DNA of 64,000 nucleotides from Actinopolyspora erythraea (GCF_002263515.1 NZ_CP022752.1:186001-250000), one strand, 5' to 3'; positions 22,463 to 31,168 are shown, counted from the stretch's first letter. Notes: generated by a model from the sequence alone, not told the origin. Numbers and translations: made by a program.

Positions 22463-24055
22463 TCAGAAAACGTTCCCGACCTCCCGTGCCACGATCTCGT
22501 CCATGTTGCGCTCGGCCAGCGCGGCGATGGTCATGGACGGGTTGCAGGCACCCGTCGATCCCGGGATGAGCGCCCCGTCGGTGACGTAGAGCCCGCGCTG
22601 ACCGAGCACCCTGCCGTGGGTGTCGCACACCGTCCCGATGGTGGCGCCCCCGAGCGGGTGGAAGGTGGTGGTGTCGAAGGCGGTGGTGTCCAGCGTGAGG
22701 TTCGTCAGCTGGTCCGTCAGGCTCCCACCGACGATGCTCCGTATCCGTTCGTGGATCCGGCCGGTGAGTTCCGCGTCGTAGGTCCGGCTCCAGTGCAGCA
22801 CTGCGTCGTCGCGATGCGGGTCGTAGCGGAACTCACCGGCCGGCCGCACGATCCCGAAGCCGATGACGCTGGTGGTGCCCAGGTCGACCGGGAACGGCAC
22901 CGGACCGTGCACGACGGTTACCGGGCCGTCCGGGTTGTCCCAGTCCCGGACGCCCATGCAGGCGGGACCACCCTGCAGCGGCCCGGGGCTGTCTCCCAGC
23001 GGTGTCCAGGAGAAGATCCGGTCCCCGTTGTTGCCCCAGTTCGTGCCGACCCCCTCGGGCAGGTCCGGGACCAGTCCCTTCGCCCCGGCCTTCACGAGCA
23101 ACCGGCTGGTCCCCGCCGAACCGGCGCCGAGGAACAGCGCGTCGGTGGTGATCCGCTTGCGCTCGCGCACCGTGCCGTCGGTGGTGATGTGGTCGACCCG
23201 CACGACCCACTTGCCGGACGGGGCGCGCTCGATGTCGCGGACCACGTGCAGCGTGGCCACCTCCACGCGCCCGGTCGCCTCCGCCGCCGCGAGGTAGGTG
23301 ACGTCGACGCTGCGCTTGCCGCCGTTGTTGACCCCGTAGAGCACGTCCCCCGTGGTGTAGGAGGGCGTCATCTCCCCGCGCAGCTCGCGGCGGGCGAAGT
23401 TCCAGTCGACCGGCAGCGGAACGCGGTACGGCTCCATGCCCGCCCGCACCACGTGGTCGTGGAACTGCTTGACGGCCCGGTACTCCGGCGCGTGCAGCAG
23501 GTCGTCGGGAATGCCCGCCGGGCGCAGCACCGACTCGACCCGGCGGTAGTAGTCCCGGTCGAAACGTTCGTAGTCGAGTCCTCGCGGCATCGAGCGGGTG
23601 AAGTGCTCGGCGCTCGGCTGGATCGTCATGCCGTGGTAGACTAGTGAGCCGCCGCCCACCCCGGAACCGCAGAGGATGTCCATCCCCGCACCGCGCACCC
23701 GTTCCAGAACTCCGGTGTAGGGCCACCACGCGCTCGGTGGTGAGCCGGTGAGCACCGGTCCTGGTGTCAGCCAGGAAGCGCGGCGGTCGGGGCTGAACAT
23801 GTGCGGGAACGTCTCCGCGTTCGGCCCGGTGGGCCACCGGATGCCGCGTTCCAGCATCAGCACCCGCACCCCGGCTCGGGCCAACCGCAGGGCGGCGATC
23901 GAGCCGCCGAACCCGGAGCCGATCACCACCGCGCGTCGATGTTCCGACACGGTTGGCGCGGCGGAGGCGGTGCCGGCCGCGCTCGTGGTCATTCCCAGCG
24001 CGGCCGTCGCGGCGGTGCCCTTGAGCAGTTCTCGGCGTCCGAGTGACCCAGGCAT
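22463..24055 (-). CDS. choD: Cholesterol oxidase, GMC flavoenzyme, Tat-exported
   Basis: A 530-residue exported FAD oxidase. The signal has a twin-arginine motif (LGRRELLKG) and a cleavage region TASAAPTV. The FAD-binding GxGxxG is VVIGSGFGGSIAALRLARAG, followed by GSGVGGGSLVYHG. The active-site pair of class I cholesterol oxidases is present as His466 (TTFHPLGG) and Asn505 (GACNPSMT). It oxidises and isomerises 3-beta-hydroxysterols to 4-en-3-ones with O2. No other sterol genes are adjacent. It is a single leftward gene. Confidence 0.9.
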   Translation of the reverse strand: MPGSLGRRELLKGTAATAALGMTTSAAGTASAAPTVSEHRRAVVIGSGFGGSIAALRLARAGVRVLMLERGIRWPTGPNAETFPHMFSPDRRASWLTPGPVLTGSPPSAWWPYTGVLERVRGAGMDILCGSGVGGGSLVYHGMTIQPSAEHFTRSMPRGLDYERFDRDYYRRVESVLRPAGIPDDLLHAPEYRAVKQFHDHVVRAGMEPYRVPLPVDWNFARRELRGEMTPSYTTGDVLYGVNNGGKRSVDVTYLAAAEATGRVEVATLHVVRDIERAPSGKWVVRVDHITTDGTVRERKRITTDALFLGAGSAGTSRLLVKAGAKGLVPDLPEGVGTNWGNNGDRIFSWTPLGDSPGPLQGGPACMGVRDWDNPDGPVTVVHGPVPFPVDLGTTSVIGFGIVRPAGEFRYDPHRDDAVLHWSRTYDAELTGRIHERIRSIVGGSLTDQLTNLTLDTTAFDTTTFHPLGGATIGTVCDTHGRVLGQRGLYVTDGALIPGSTGACNPSMTIAALAERNMDEIVAREVGNVF

Positions 24056-24664
24056 ACCTTCTCCTCCCGATGGTTTCCGGGCGGTGATCGTGCGAACTCA
24101 CCCGGTGGTGGAAGGTATCCGTTCGAACGAACGGAGCTGTAGTCACTCGATCGTGTGGTGTAATGCCGAGAATCGCTCCCAGTGCGGGATGGGAGCGGCG
24201 ATCAGTCCCGTAGCTCGATGAGGGGCGGACTGGCCAGGACGGACGGGTGGGAGCGGCGTGGTGTCCACTGCTCCGTTCGGTCCACACCCGAGGGAAGTGG
24301 CCGGGGGACCGAATGTAGTGTTCCCGCCACGGGCGGATCTTTTCCGTGCCGGAGCCGTTGGAGCGATCTCGGCGTGAGGGAGAGTTGGTTTCGTTCGTGA
24401 TCGCGGTGCTCGTGCTGCGCAAGCTTCGTTCCCGCTGGGTGCACCGCAGGCGTGCCGCCGGATGAGGTGATCCCACCTCCGGCGGGTTATTCAGCCGATC
24501 CCGGGAGTCCGATCCCGGGGGCCTTCGTCGGGGAATTCGGGGCCCCGGTCGGTTTTCCGTGGCGGAAGGCGAAACGTGTGGCGCCGCGTTTCCTTGCTTA
24601 ATTCACTGATCCGGGGAACTTCGCTGGGAAGTGGTACCGGAATACGCTCGTCCCGTGTCGAGCG
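24056..24664. other. About 600 bp without a supported gene
   Basis: This stretch lies between the cholesterol oxidase start and the end of a small secreted-protein gene. Only short ORFs without ribosome sites occur. Short GC palindromes (GATCCCGGGA near 24498-24507, ATCCCGGGGG near 24512) are seen and nothing else. Confidence 0.5.
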
Positions 24665-24690
24665 GCGGGCCCCGCCGCGACGGGGCCCGC
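24665..24690 (-). terminator. Terminator of the small secreted-protein gene
   Basis: A 10-bp perfect stem GCGGGCCCCG/CGGGGCCCGC with a 6-nt loop, 20 bp past the stop at 24710. Confidence 0.75.
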
Positions 24691-24709
24691 TAGCGCGTTC
24701 GTGGACGCG

Positions 24710-24946
24710 TCACATGATGCCCGCGTTGATGATGTTCTGATCGTTCTCGAAGTTGTAGTGCTTCCAGCCCCAGAACCAGAGCTGCTTCTTCTTGTGGGCA
24801 TTGACCTCGCAGGACTTGTGAACGCACTTGTCGGCGTGGTCCTTGTGGTACGACTTCCCACTGTCCGCCGAAGCGATACCGGCACCGCCGATGGCCAGCG
24901 GAAGGGCCATGGCACCGACAACTACTGCCCGCGTGAACGAACGCAT
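24710..24946 (-). CDS. Small secreted protein, 78 aa
   Basis: ATG 24946 follows AAAGG. A clear Sec signal (MRSFTRAVVVGAMALPLAIG, cleavage after IASA) leaves a mature peptide of about 51 residues. That peptide is rich in His, Lys and aromatics: DSGKSYHKDHADKCVHKSCE, then KKKQLWFWGWKHYNFEN. Two cysteines five apart could form a disulfide. No family is recognised. The terminator and ribosome site make the gene convincing. Confidence 0.75.
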   Translation of the reverse strand: MRSFTRAVVVGAMALPLAIGGAGIASADSGKSYHKDHADKCVHKSCEVNAHKKKQLWFWGWKHYNFENDQNIINAGIM

Positions 24947-25141
24947 GCTAGCGCCTTTCGTTTCGATTCTCGGAAATCTCCGTCGACGGCCCGCCATCGG
25001 CCTGCCGACACCTCGTTTCTACACCGGTGAGATCCTTTTCGCCGCGTGACACGCGAGTTCATCACCGTATTGTGTGGTATCGGTTTCTCGGCGGGTTGCT
25101 TCTTGGGGGAATTGTTCGAGACCGACGGCGTCGACCATTTT

Positions 25142-26353
25142 TCATGTTTCCGGGGTCACGCGCACCGCGATCGCGGTGGCCTGGCCGACGCCCACGCCGG
25201 TGGCGGCGATGCCCAAGCCGCCGCCGCGGTGGTTCAGATGTCTGCACAGGTCGACGACGACCCGGGACATGGAGGCGCCCAACGGATGCCCGTAGGCCAG
25301 TGCGCCACCGTGTACATTCACTCGTTCGTGTGGAGCTTCCGGCAGTCGCCGCAGTACCGAGAGCACCAGCGCGGCGAAAGCCTCGTTGATCTCCCACAGG
25401 TCCACCTCGGCCGCGTCCAGCTCCAGCCGCTCCAGCAGCCTGCGTATCGCCGTCACGGTGGCGAACACGAAGCGGTGCGGTTCGCAGGCCACCGTGGCCG
25501 CGCCCGCCAGCTCGCCCAGCGGCGCGATGCCCAGCCGTTCCGCCCGCCGCTGTGAGCCGACCAGCGCGGCGACCGCCCCGTCACCCAGCGGGGCGGAGTT
25601 GCCCACCGTCACGGAACCGTGCCGGGAGAACGCCGGGGGGAGCTCGGCCAACCTGGTCATGCCGGTCTCGACCCTCACCGATTCGTCGCCACGTATCAGA
25701 GTGCCGCCCGCTCCGGTGACGGGGAAGACGAAACCGTCGTGCATCCCCGCGTCCCAGGCGGCCGCCGCCCGCCGGTGCGAGCGCAGCGCGTACTCGTCCA
25801 TCTCGGCCCGGCCGACTCCCAGCTCGTCGGCGATGCGCTCGGTGACGAGCCCCAGCGGGGCTGTCCACTCGGGACGCATCCTGGGGTTGACGAGGCGCCA
25901 GCCCACCGCCGTGGAAACGGCCTCCAGTCGGTCGGGCAGCGCGCGTTCGGGACGCGGTACCACGAAGGGGGCTCGGCTCATTCCCTCCACGCCGCCCGCC
26001 ACGACCAGTTCGGCGTCCTCCGTGCGCACCGCGCGTCCCGCCTGCACGAGGGCCTCACCCCCGGAGCCGCACAACCGGTTGACGGTCACACCGGGCACGC
26101 TCTCCGGCAGACCGGCAAGCAGCGCCGCCATGCGCGCCACGTCGCGGTTCTCCTCGCCCGCGCCGTTGGTGTTGCCGTAGATCACCTCGTCGATCGTCCG
26201 GGGGTCCAACGGGTGTTCGTTCCGGTCGGTGTGCCGTTTCACCAGTTCGGTGATCGGCATGGCGGCGAGGTCGTCCACCCGGATTTCGGAGAGTCCGCCC
26301 CGGTACCTGCCGAAGGGGGTCCGGGTGGCGTCGAGCAGCATCGCGCGGGCCAT
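25142..26353 (-). CDS. Thiolase (acetyl-CoA acyltransferase family), second Cys missing
   Basis: A 403-residue thiolase starting at ATG 26353 (MARAMLLDATRTPFGRYRG). The acylated nucleophile is Cys95 in VNRLCGSGGEAL. NEAFA and the catalytic His356 in GHPLGASMSR are also present. The C-terminal motif that normally supplies the proton-abstracting cysteine (CxGGG) reads ATGVGVGQA here, with Thr385 in that place. Degradative thiolases cleave 3-ketoacyl-CoA with CoA, so the changed residue makes full activity doubtful. The gene is not adjacent to other beta-oxidation genes. Confidence 0.88.
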   Translation of the reverse strand: MARAMLLDATRTPFGRYRGGLSEIRVDDLAAMPITELVKRHTDRNEHPLDPRTIDEVIYGNTNGAGEENRDVARMAALLAGLPESVPGVTVNRLCGSGGEALVQAGRAVRTEDAELVVAGGVEGMSRAPFVVPRPERALPDRLEAVSTAVGWRLVNPRMRPEWTAPLGLVTERIADELGVGRAEMDEYALRSHRRAAAAWDAGMHDGFVFPVTGAGGTLIRGDESVRVETGMTRLAELPPAFSRHGSVTVGNSAPLGDGAVAALVGSQRRAERLGIAPLGELAGAATVACEPHRFVFATVTAIRRLLERLELDAAEVDLWEINEAFAALVLSVLRRLPEAPHERVNVHGGALAYGHPLGASMSRVVVDLCRHLNHRGGGLGIAATGVGVGQATAIAVRVTPET

Positions 26354-26553
26354 GGGGCCATGATGCCGCAATCGGGGGTATAACCTTTGCCACTTTCGGG
26401 TGAGTTCGGCGGATATTCGCCCCACGCCCGCCAGAGCTCGTCGCGGGCGGCGCACCGCGCGGGTGCTCCCGGAACGCCGAACGGACCGAGCACGGGGTGA
26501 GCGATTCCGAGGCCCGGCGGGCGGCGGCGTGAGCTCGGGGGCGAGGCGGAGAC

Positions 26554-27552
26554 TCACTCCTCCGGGGAGGAGTCGTCCGGTGCCGGGGGAAGCTCCACCA
26601 CCGCCGTGTCCCCGCGCAGCGAGACGACGCGTCCGCCGCCCTCCCCGATCTCGCGCAGCCTGCGCAGGGCGTGCCCCGCGTCGAGCGGAACGGTCTCGCG
26701 CACCGGTTCGTGCTCCCCGCGCGCCTCGAACCCGGCGCGAGCCAGGTGGCCGGAGCGCAGCGTGGAGTTCAGCGACCCCGTGGAGGCCAGCGATCCCCGC
26801 GCGGCCCCGAGCCGGCCCAGGGCGTCGTCCAGCGCGTCCAACAGAGCCGCCCGGTTCCCCTCGGTCATGGCCCGCACCAGGTCCGGATCGGTGGAGCTCA
26901 CCCTCGTGCCGTCCCGGAACGAGCCCGCCGCCAGTGAGACGGCGAGCGGCCCGCCGTCACCGCCCACCGAGGCGAGCACGGCCGCCAGCACGTGCGGAAG
27001 GTGCGAGATCCGCGCCACCGCCGCGTCGTGTTCGGCGGGTGAGGCGGGTACCACCAGCGCGCCGCAGTCCAGCGCCAGCGCCGCCGCTTCCCGCCAGGCG
27101 TCGAGCCCCGTGCCCCCGTCGATCGTCACGGCCCAGAGCGCTCCCTCGAACAGCTCGGCGCTCCCGGCGTCCCAGCCGGAACGGTCGGTCCCCGCCATCG
27201 GGTGCCCGCCCGCGTATCGCGCGGCCGGGGCGGACTCCCGCACGGACTCCAGCACGGGTTCCTGCACGCTGACCACGTCGGTCAGCCACGCCGTGGGGGC
27301 GTGCCGGTTCACCTGCCGCAGCACGGCGCCGACGGCCGGCAGCGGGGTGGCGATCACCACCAGCGCGTCCGCCGCGGCCGCGCGGTCCAGCGCCTCCTCC
27401 GTGCTCGGCAGCACCTCGTAGCCCGCCGCCCGGGCGGCCGCGGCGTCCTCCTCCGAAGCGGTCGCGGCCCAACCCCGCCTGCCGGAGCGGACGGCGGCCC
27501 GGAGCACGGACCCGCCGATCAGTCCCAGTCCGATCACACACACGGCTCGCAT
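26554..27552 (-). CDS. tyrA: Prephenate dehydrogenase
   Basis: A 332-residue enzyme of tyrosine synthesis. ATG 27552 follows GGCAGGA. The NAD-binding motif is VIGLGLIGGSV at the N-terminus. Active-site segments GGHPMAGTDRSGW and RISHLPHVLA carry the conserved histidines, with STDPDLV and a C-terminal helical dimerisation domain. It converts prephenate to 4-hydroxyphenylpyruvate, which the aminotransferase Pat-type enzyme can aminate. There is no ACT domain. It is divergent from the tadA pair, the arrangement known in mycobacteria. Confidence 0.95.
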   Translation of the reverse strand: MRAVCVIGLGLIGGSVLRAAVRSGRRGWAATASEEDAAAARAAGYEVLPSTEEALDRAAAADALVVIATPLPAVGAVLRQVNRHAPTAWLTDVVSVQEPVLESVRESAPAARYAGGHPMAGTDRSGWDAGSAELFEGALWAVTIDGGTGLDAWREAAALALDCGALVVPASPAEHDAAVARISHLPHVLAAVLASVGGDGGPLAVSLAAGSFRDGTRVSSTDPDLVRAMTEGNRAALLDALDDALGRLGAARGSLASTGSLNSTLRSGHLARAGFEARGEHEPVRETVPLDAGHALRRLREIGEGGGRVVSLRGDTAVVELPPAPDDSSPEE

Positions 27553-27692
27553 GCGCTCATCCTGCCCCACGGTCAACACCGTGCACTCGGCCGGTGACCG
27601 GGCGCACGCGCGGAACGCGAAACATTGACCCGGTGGGTGAGCTGTTCGCAATCGTGCTTTCGGGTGGCGTTCGCACGCTTTACCGTGGCGTC

Positions 27693-28175
27693 ATGACGCT
27701 CCAGGAGCAGGTCGCGGGGTTCGCCGTCGCCGCCGTTCGAGAGGACGGACGCTGGCGGTGTGACATGTTGGACGGTTCGGTGCTCACCGGGTTGGACGCG
27801 ATCATCACGGCGCTGCGCGAGCTGCGTTCCAGCGGGGCCGTGGTCGGCATGTGCAATGTGGATGACGAGTTCTTCGTGCTGGTGCGCCCGGTGCCCGGTG
27901 GGGTGGAGCTGGCGTTGTCCGACGCCGCCGCCGCGCTGGACTACGACGTGGCAGCCGACGTGCTGGACCTGCTGCGTACCGAGCCACCGGACGAGGAGGA
28001 CGAGGAGATCTGGCCGGAGGGGAACCTCTCGTTGCTGTCCGACCTGGGGCTTCCGGAGGAGGAGCTGCTGTTGATCACCGAGGAGGTGGACCTCTACCCG
28101 GACGAGCAGCTCGAGATGATCGCACAGCGTTGCGGTTTCGGCGATCAGTTCACCGCCGTGCTGGAGCGGTTGTAG
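27693..28175 (+). CDS. tRNA adenosine deaminase-associated protein
   Basis: A 160-residue protein beginning MTLQEQVAGFAVAAVREDG at ATG 27693. It belongs to the actinobacterial family that always precedes tadA. It has an N-terminal alpha/beta domain (GAVVGMCNVDDEFFVLVRP) and an acidic helical C-terminus with EEVDLYPDEQLEMIAQRCGF. Its biochemical role is not established; linkage suggests assistance to TadA. The next gene starts 31 bp later. Confidence 0.88.
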   Translation: MTLQEQVAGFAVAAVREDGRWRCDMLDGSVLTGLDAIITALRELRSSGAVVGMCNVDDEFFVLVRPVPGGVELALSDAAAALDYDVAADVLDLLRTEPPDEEDEEIWPEGNLSLLSDLGLPEEELLLITEEVDLYPDEQLEMIAQRCGFGDQFTAVLERL

Positions 28176-28206
28176 TGGCCGGGGAGCGAGAGGAGGACGC
28201 CGTGCG

Positions 28207-28695
28207 GTGGCGAGCGGGCCGAGCGCGATGATCGCGACTCCCCGCGACAGGGAGCTGGTCCGTGCCGCCCTGGACGTGGCTCCCGGGGCCACAGCGGCGG
28301 GTGACGTGCCGATCGGGGCCGTGGTGGTCGCGCCCGACGGGCGGGTGCTGGCCAGGGCGCACAACCGCCGTGAGGAACTGGCCGATCCCACCGCCCACGC
28401 CGAGATGCTGGCGCTGCGCGCGGCCGCCGCCGAGTACGGCGACGGCTGGCGGCTGGGTGGGTGCACCCTGGCCGTGACCGTGGAACCGTGCACGATGTGC
28501 GCCGGGGCGCTGGTGCTCGCGCGGGTCTCCAGGCTGGTCTTCGGCAGCTGGGAGCCGCGCACCGGAGCGGTCGGCTCGCTGTGGGACGTCGTCCGCGACG
28601 ACAGGATCAATCATCGTCCCGAGGTCGTCGGCGGCGTGCTCGGCCGGGAGTGCGCCGCCCTGCTGGCGGACTTCTTCACCGAACAGCGTATGTGA
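28207..28695 (+). CDS. tadA: tRNA-specific adenosine deaminase
   Basis: GTG 28207, 10 nt after AGGAGG, gives 162 residues; ATG 28228 would give 155 and matches the family start better, but lies 31 nt from the ribosome site. Zinc-binding and catalytic motifs are HAEM (His and Glu) and PCTMCAGAL. TadA deaminates A34 to inosine in tRNA-Arg(ACG), and that very tRNA gene is in this window at 11391. It forms a short operon with its associated-protein gene. Confidence 0.94.
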   Translation: MASGPSAMIATPRDRELVRAALDVAPGATAAGDVPIGAVVVAPDGRVLARAHNRREELADPTAHAEMLALRAAAAEYGDGWRLGGCTLAVTVEPCTMCAGALVLARVSRLVFGSWEPRTGAVGSLWDVVRDDRINHRPEVVGGVLGRECAALLADFFTEQRM

Positions 28696-28768
28696 TTTGA
28701 GTCACTATGTGATGATTCGGTCGGGCTGTCGGGTACTCACCGGGAGCAATCGGCAACAGGAGGTCGCG

Positions 28769-29029
28769 ATGAGTACGTTCGACAAGGTCAAGCACCAGGC
28801 CCAGCAGCTCGCGGGCAAGGCCAAGGAGGCGACGGGCCGCGCGACCGGCAACCGGAACATGGCGGACGCGGGCAAGCGGGACCGCCTCGAGGGGGAGGCC
28901 AAGGAGACCGGTCAGAACCTGAAGGACCGTGCGGCGGGAGCGGCCGAGGACATCAAGGACAAGCTGCGCGGGGACCAGGGCGGCAACCGGGAAGGCGGCA
29001 ACCGGGAGGACGGCGAGGAGCGCCGCTGA
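28769..29029 (+). CDS. CsbD-family stress protein
   Basis: An 86-residue hydrophilic protein; ATG 28769 follows CAGGAGG. It has the CsbD signature FDKVKHQAQQLAGKAKEATG, then DRLEGEAKETGQNLKD, and a Gly/Asn/Glu-rich tail. The family is induced by general and osmotic stress; the molecular role is unclear. It lies just upstream of tRNA-Ser(CGA). Confidence 0.9.
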   Translation: MSTFDKVKHQAQQLAGKAKEATGRATGNRNMADAGKRDRLEGEAKETGQNLKDRAAGAAEDIKDKLRGDQGGNREGGNREDGEERR

Positions 29030-29125
29030 CCCCTCCTGTGGCGATTCACCCGTGGTGCGCGGGGAAAAACCGGTGTCGCGCCCCCCGTTACGGGTTCGTG
29101 AAGGTCGTTCGCTACGCTTGTTGGC

Positions 29126-29210
29126 GGTAGCGTGTCCGAGCGGCCTAAGGAGCGCGACTCGAAATCGCGTGAGGTGAGAGCCTCCGTGGGTTCGAATCCC
29201 ACCGCTACCG
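29126..29210 (+). tRNA. tRNA-Ser (anticodon CGA)
   Basis: Acceptor GGTAGCG pairs with CGCTACC, discriminator G, no encoded CCA. Loop CTCGAAA gives CGA (reads UCG). Long variable arm. A -10-like TACGCT ends 7 nt upstream at 29118. Confidence 0.97.
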
Positions 29211-29220
29211 CGCCTGGTGA

Positions 29221-29260
29221 GAGCGGCGCCGGTTCCCCGGGGAACCGGCGCCGCTCTTTT
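29221..29260 (+). terminator. Strong terminator of tRNA-Ser(CGA)
   Basis: A 16-bp perfect stem (29221-29236 with 29241-29256), CCGG loop and TTTT. Confidence 0.9.
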
Positions 29261-29324
29261 CGTGGTGGCCGTCCTCCCACGAGCACGGCGCGACCGCCCG
29301 CCCACGACTGGTCCGGCCGAGCCG

Positions 29325-29918
29325 TCAGCAGTTCGCCGGTTTCGACTCCACCCGGGTCTCCCAGGCCGGGTTGTCGCTCGGCCCGTCGACGGTCACGTCG
29401 TTCACGTACCAGTAGTAGTGCCCGTAGTAGGGGTCGCCGAAGTGCAGCTCGTAGGTTCCGGTGACCTTCTGCCGCATCGGCGCGGCGTAGATGTTCACGG
29501 CCTGGTTCGGGCCCAGCTCGTGCCTGATCTCGTCGGACTTCGTGGTGCTCCAGCTCCACTGCCGTTCGTAGCTGGTCTCGAAGCCGACCTCGAACACCTC
29601 GCCCAGGGTGGCGTTGGCGCTGATGGTCACGCTCACGTTGGTGCTGGTGCTCCTGGTCGACTCCCACCTGATGATCCGGGTGGACGTTCCCCCGGAGCAG
29701 TTCGTGGCGCCCCCCACCAGGTCGTAGGAGCCGCGGTAGTCCTCCGGCGGCCCCGAGGGGTGGAACTCGCAGAGATCGGTGTTGCCGTTCTCGCACTGCT
29801 CCAGCAGCTGCCGAACCGTGGGCTCGGCCTCCGTGGTGGCGCCTGCCGGGGCCACCAGTCCGGTCACCGCCAGCGCGGCGGTGCTCAGGCCGATCGCCAG
29901 TCGATTGCCCAACCTCAT
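29325..29918 (-). CDS. Secreted aerolysin-like candidate, second gene of pair
   Basis: A 197-residue exported protein; ATG 29918 with GAGG upstream, signal MRLGNRLAIGLSTAALAVTG and cleavage near APAGA. After a Cys-containing N-terminal part (LEQCENGNTDLCEFHPSG) there is a long run of alternating Ser/Thr and hydrophobic residues (STSTNVSVTISANATLGEVF, SYERQWSWSTTKSDEI). Such amphipathic strands are typical of aerolysin/ETX-type pore-forming regions. It ends in aromatic strands (DPYYGHYYWYVND). Assignment rests on this pattern only. It is 14 bp after a beta/gamma-crystallin-like gene, so the two products are probably made together. Confidence 0.5.
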   Translation of the reverse strand: MRLGNRLAIGLSTAALAVTGLVAPAGATTEAEPTVRQLLEQCENGNTDLCEFHPSGPPEDYRGSYDLVGGATNCSGGTSTRIIRWESTRSTSTNVSVTISANATLGEVFEVGFETSYERQWSWSTTKSDEIRHELGPNQAVNIYAAPMRQKVTGTYELHFGDPYYGHYYWYVNDVTVDGPSDNPAWETRVESKPANC

Positions 29919-29932
29919 GTTCTCGACCTCAC

Positions 29933-30436
29933 TCAGCTCAGTCCGACGGTCACGGTTCGGTCGTTGATGCGGTCGCCCACGTCGGGGTGGTTCTCCTTGT
30001 AGGGGCCGGCGCGGTTGCCCGACTCCGGGTAGAGCCACACCCAGCAGGTGGACCAGGCCTGTACCGAGGAGATCCGGTTCTGCCAGTAGTCGTCCAGATC
30101 GAGCCAGAAGTCCACTTTGTCGTTCTTCGGGCACGGTTCCGGCACCGTGATCGTCAGCGAGGAGCCGCCGTAGTCGACGTCGGCGAAGACGGTGGCACCG
30201 ATGACCTCACCGGTGGTGTCCGCGATTCGTCGACCGCGCTGTCGCGCGTCGTCCAGCGTCCCGTAGCAGGTGTGTTCGCGGGAGGAGACGTCGAACACGC
30301 AGTGCTCCTCCGCTTCGGAGGCCTGTGCGGTTCCCGCGGTGGTCGCCGTCAGACCGGCGGCCACGGCCAGCCCCGCCAGCGCCACCGCCGCGCTCCGCGT
30401 TCGGAGCGGGCCGCTTCCAGTCTTGGCCGTTGCCAA
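29933..30436 (-). CDS. Secreted beta/gamma-crystallin-like protein
   Basis: A 167-residue exported protein. It starts at TTG 30436 with GGAG 7 nt upstream; the signal ends near AQASEA. After a Cys-containing lead (EEHCVFDVSSREHTCYG) a Greek-key-like domain is visible: ATVFADVDYGGSSLTITVPE, NRISSVQAWSTCWVWLYPE and DRINDRTVTVGLS. The N/D-R-I-S/N-S/D pieces resemble the calcium-binding motif of microbial beta/gamma-crystallins. Four cysteines suggest disulfides. It is the promoter-proximal gene of a pair with the aerolysin-like candidate. Confidence 0.65.
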   Translation of the reverse strand: MATAKTGSGPLRTRSAAVALAGLAVAAGLTATTAGTAQASEAEEHCVFDVSSREHTCYGTLDDARQRGRRIADTTGEVIGATVFADVDYGGSSLTITVPEPCPKNDKVDFWLDLDDYWQNRISSVQAWSTCWVWLYPESGNRAGPYKENHPDVGDRINDRTVTVGLS

Positions 30437-30728
30437 TTCCGTTCTCCTCTCCCGCCGACTGGGGTCGCCACCGGCGGAATCGGTTTAGTGGGTAGCACGC
30501 GCACTATCGACCGCCGAGGGAGTGGAGATCCAGACGCGCGACGCGATTGCCTGCGAACGCCGCGGTTCCGGGAGCAGTCGGTTGCCACGTTCGGGCTCGC
30601 GGGGGACCTCCGTCCGGAGCAGCGGCACCGAACGAGTGGACCGCGCGGTGGGCGGGACGGGAGGAGTGCGGAGAGCGCGGCGACGTCCGAGTCCGGGGCG
30701 GTTGCCGCGGGGGAGCGGTGAAACGAGA

Positions 30729-30761
30729 ACGGGCCGGGCGCGATGCTCGCACCCGGCCCGT
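30729..30761 (-). terminator. Terminator of tRNA-Ser(GGA)
   Basis: A 10-bp stem ACGGGCCGGG/CCCGGCCCGT with a 13-nt loop, followed on the minus strand by TCTCGTTTC. The 292 bp between it and the crystallin-like gene hold no ORF. Confidence 0.75.
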
Positions 30762-30768
30762 CGACCAG

Positions 30769-30854
30769 CGGAGGATGCGGGATTCGAACCCGCGAGGGCT
30801 GTTAACCCAACACGAATTCCAGTCGTGCGCCTTAGGCCGCTCGGCCAATCCTCC
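30769..30854 (-). tRNA. tRNA-Ser (anticodon GGA)
   Basis: Minus strand: acceptor GGAGGAT pairs with ATCCTCC, discriminator G, no encoded CCA. Loop CTGGAAT gives GGA (reads UCC/UCU). A long variable arm is present. A -10-like TACACT lies about 8 nt upstream. Confidence 0.97.
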
Positions 30855-31083
30855 GCGAAAGAGTGTACGTGACGGGTCTCGCCGATCTCGCGACCCCCCT
30901 CCGGAACCGCTCGGCGGGCGGGTCGCACCGCGCTGTTTCGGGGCGGCTCACCACTGCTCTCCGGGTGGCCCGCCCCGCTGCCCGGGGGCGGCCGCCATGC
31001 CTCCTCTTCGAGGGCTCCGAGCTGTCTCCCGGGCGATGACGGGGGGTCGGTTCCCCGCGGCGGCGGCGGGTTACACTGAACGC

Positions 31084-31168
31084 GGACTCCGTGCGGCGTC
31101 ATCCTGTGAACTCCCCCAGGGCCGGAAGGCAGCAAGGGTAAGCGGGCTCTGGCGGGTGCACGGGGTCC
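31084..31168 (+). ncRNA. ffs: Signal recognition particle RNA (4.5S type)
   Basis: The SRP core CAGGGCCGGAAGGCAGCAAG is at about 31117-31136. The ends GGACTCCGTGC and GCACGGGGTCC close the helix with one G-U pair. TTTT follows at 31171. Its place just upstream of dnaX is usual in actinobacteria. The ends are approximate. It scaffolds Ffh for membrane targeting. The 229 bp before it, after tRNA-Ser(GGA), show no gene. Confidence 0.93.

Noticed and set aside
21912..22628. 238-residue minus ORF downstream of cholesterol oxidase
   Set aside because: Overlaps the end of the oxidase gene in another frame and has no recognisable domain; a DUF397-type protein was considered, but the motif is absent.
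24401..24465. Short ORF (about 20 codons) before the gene-free stretch
   Set aside because: No ribosome site, very basic composition and no context supporting a gene.
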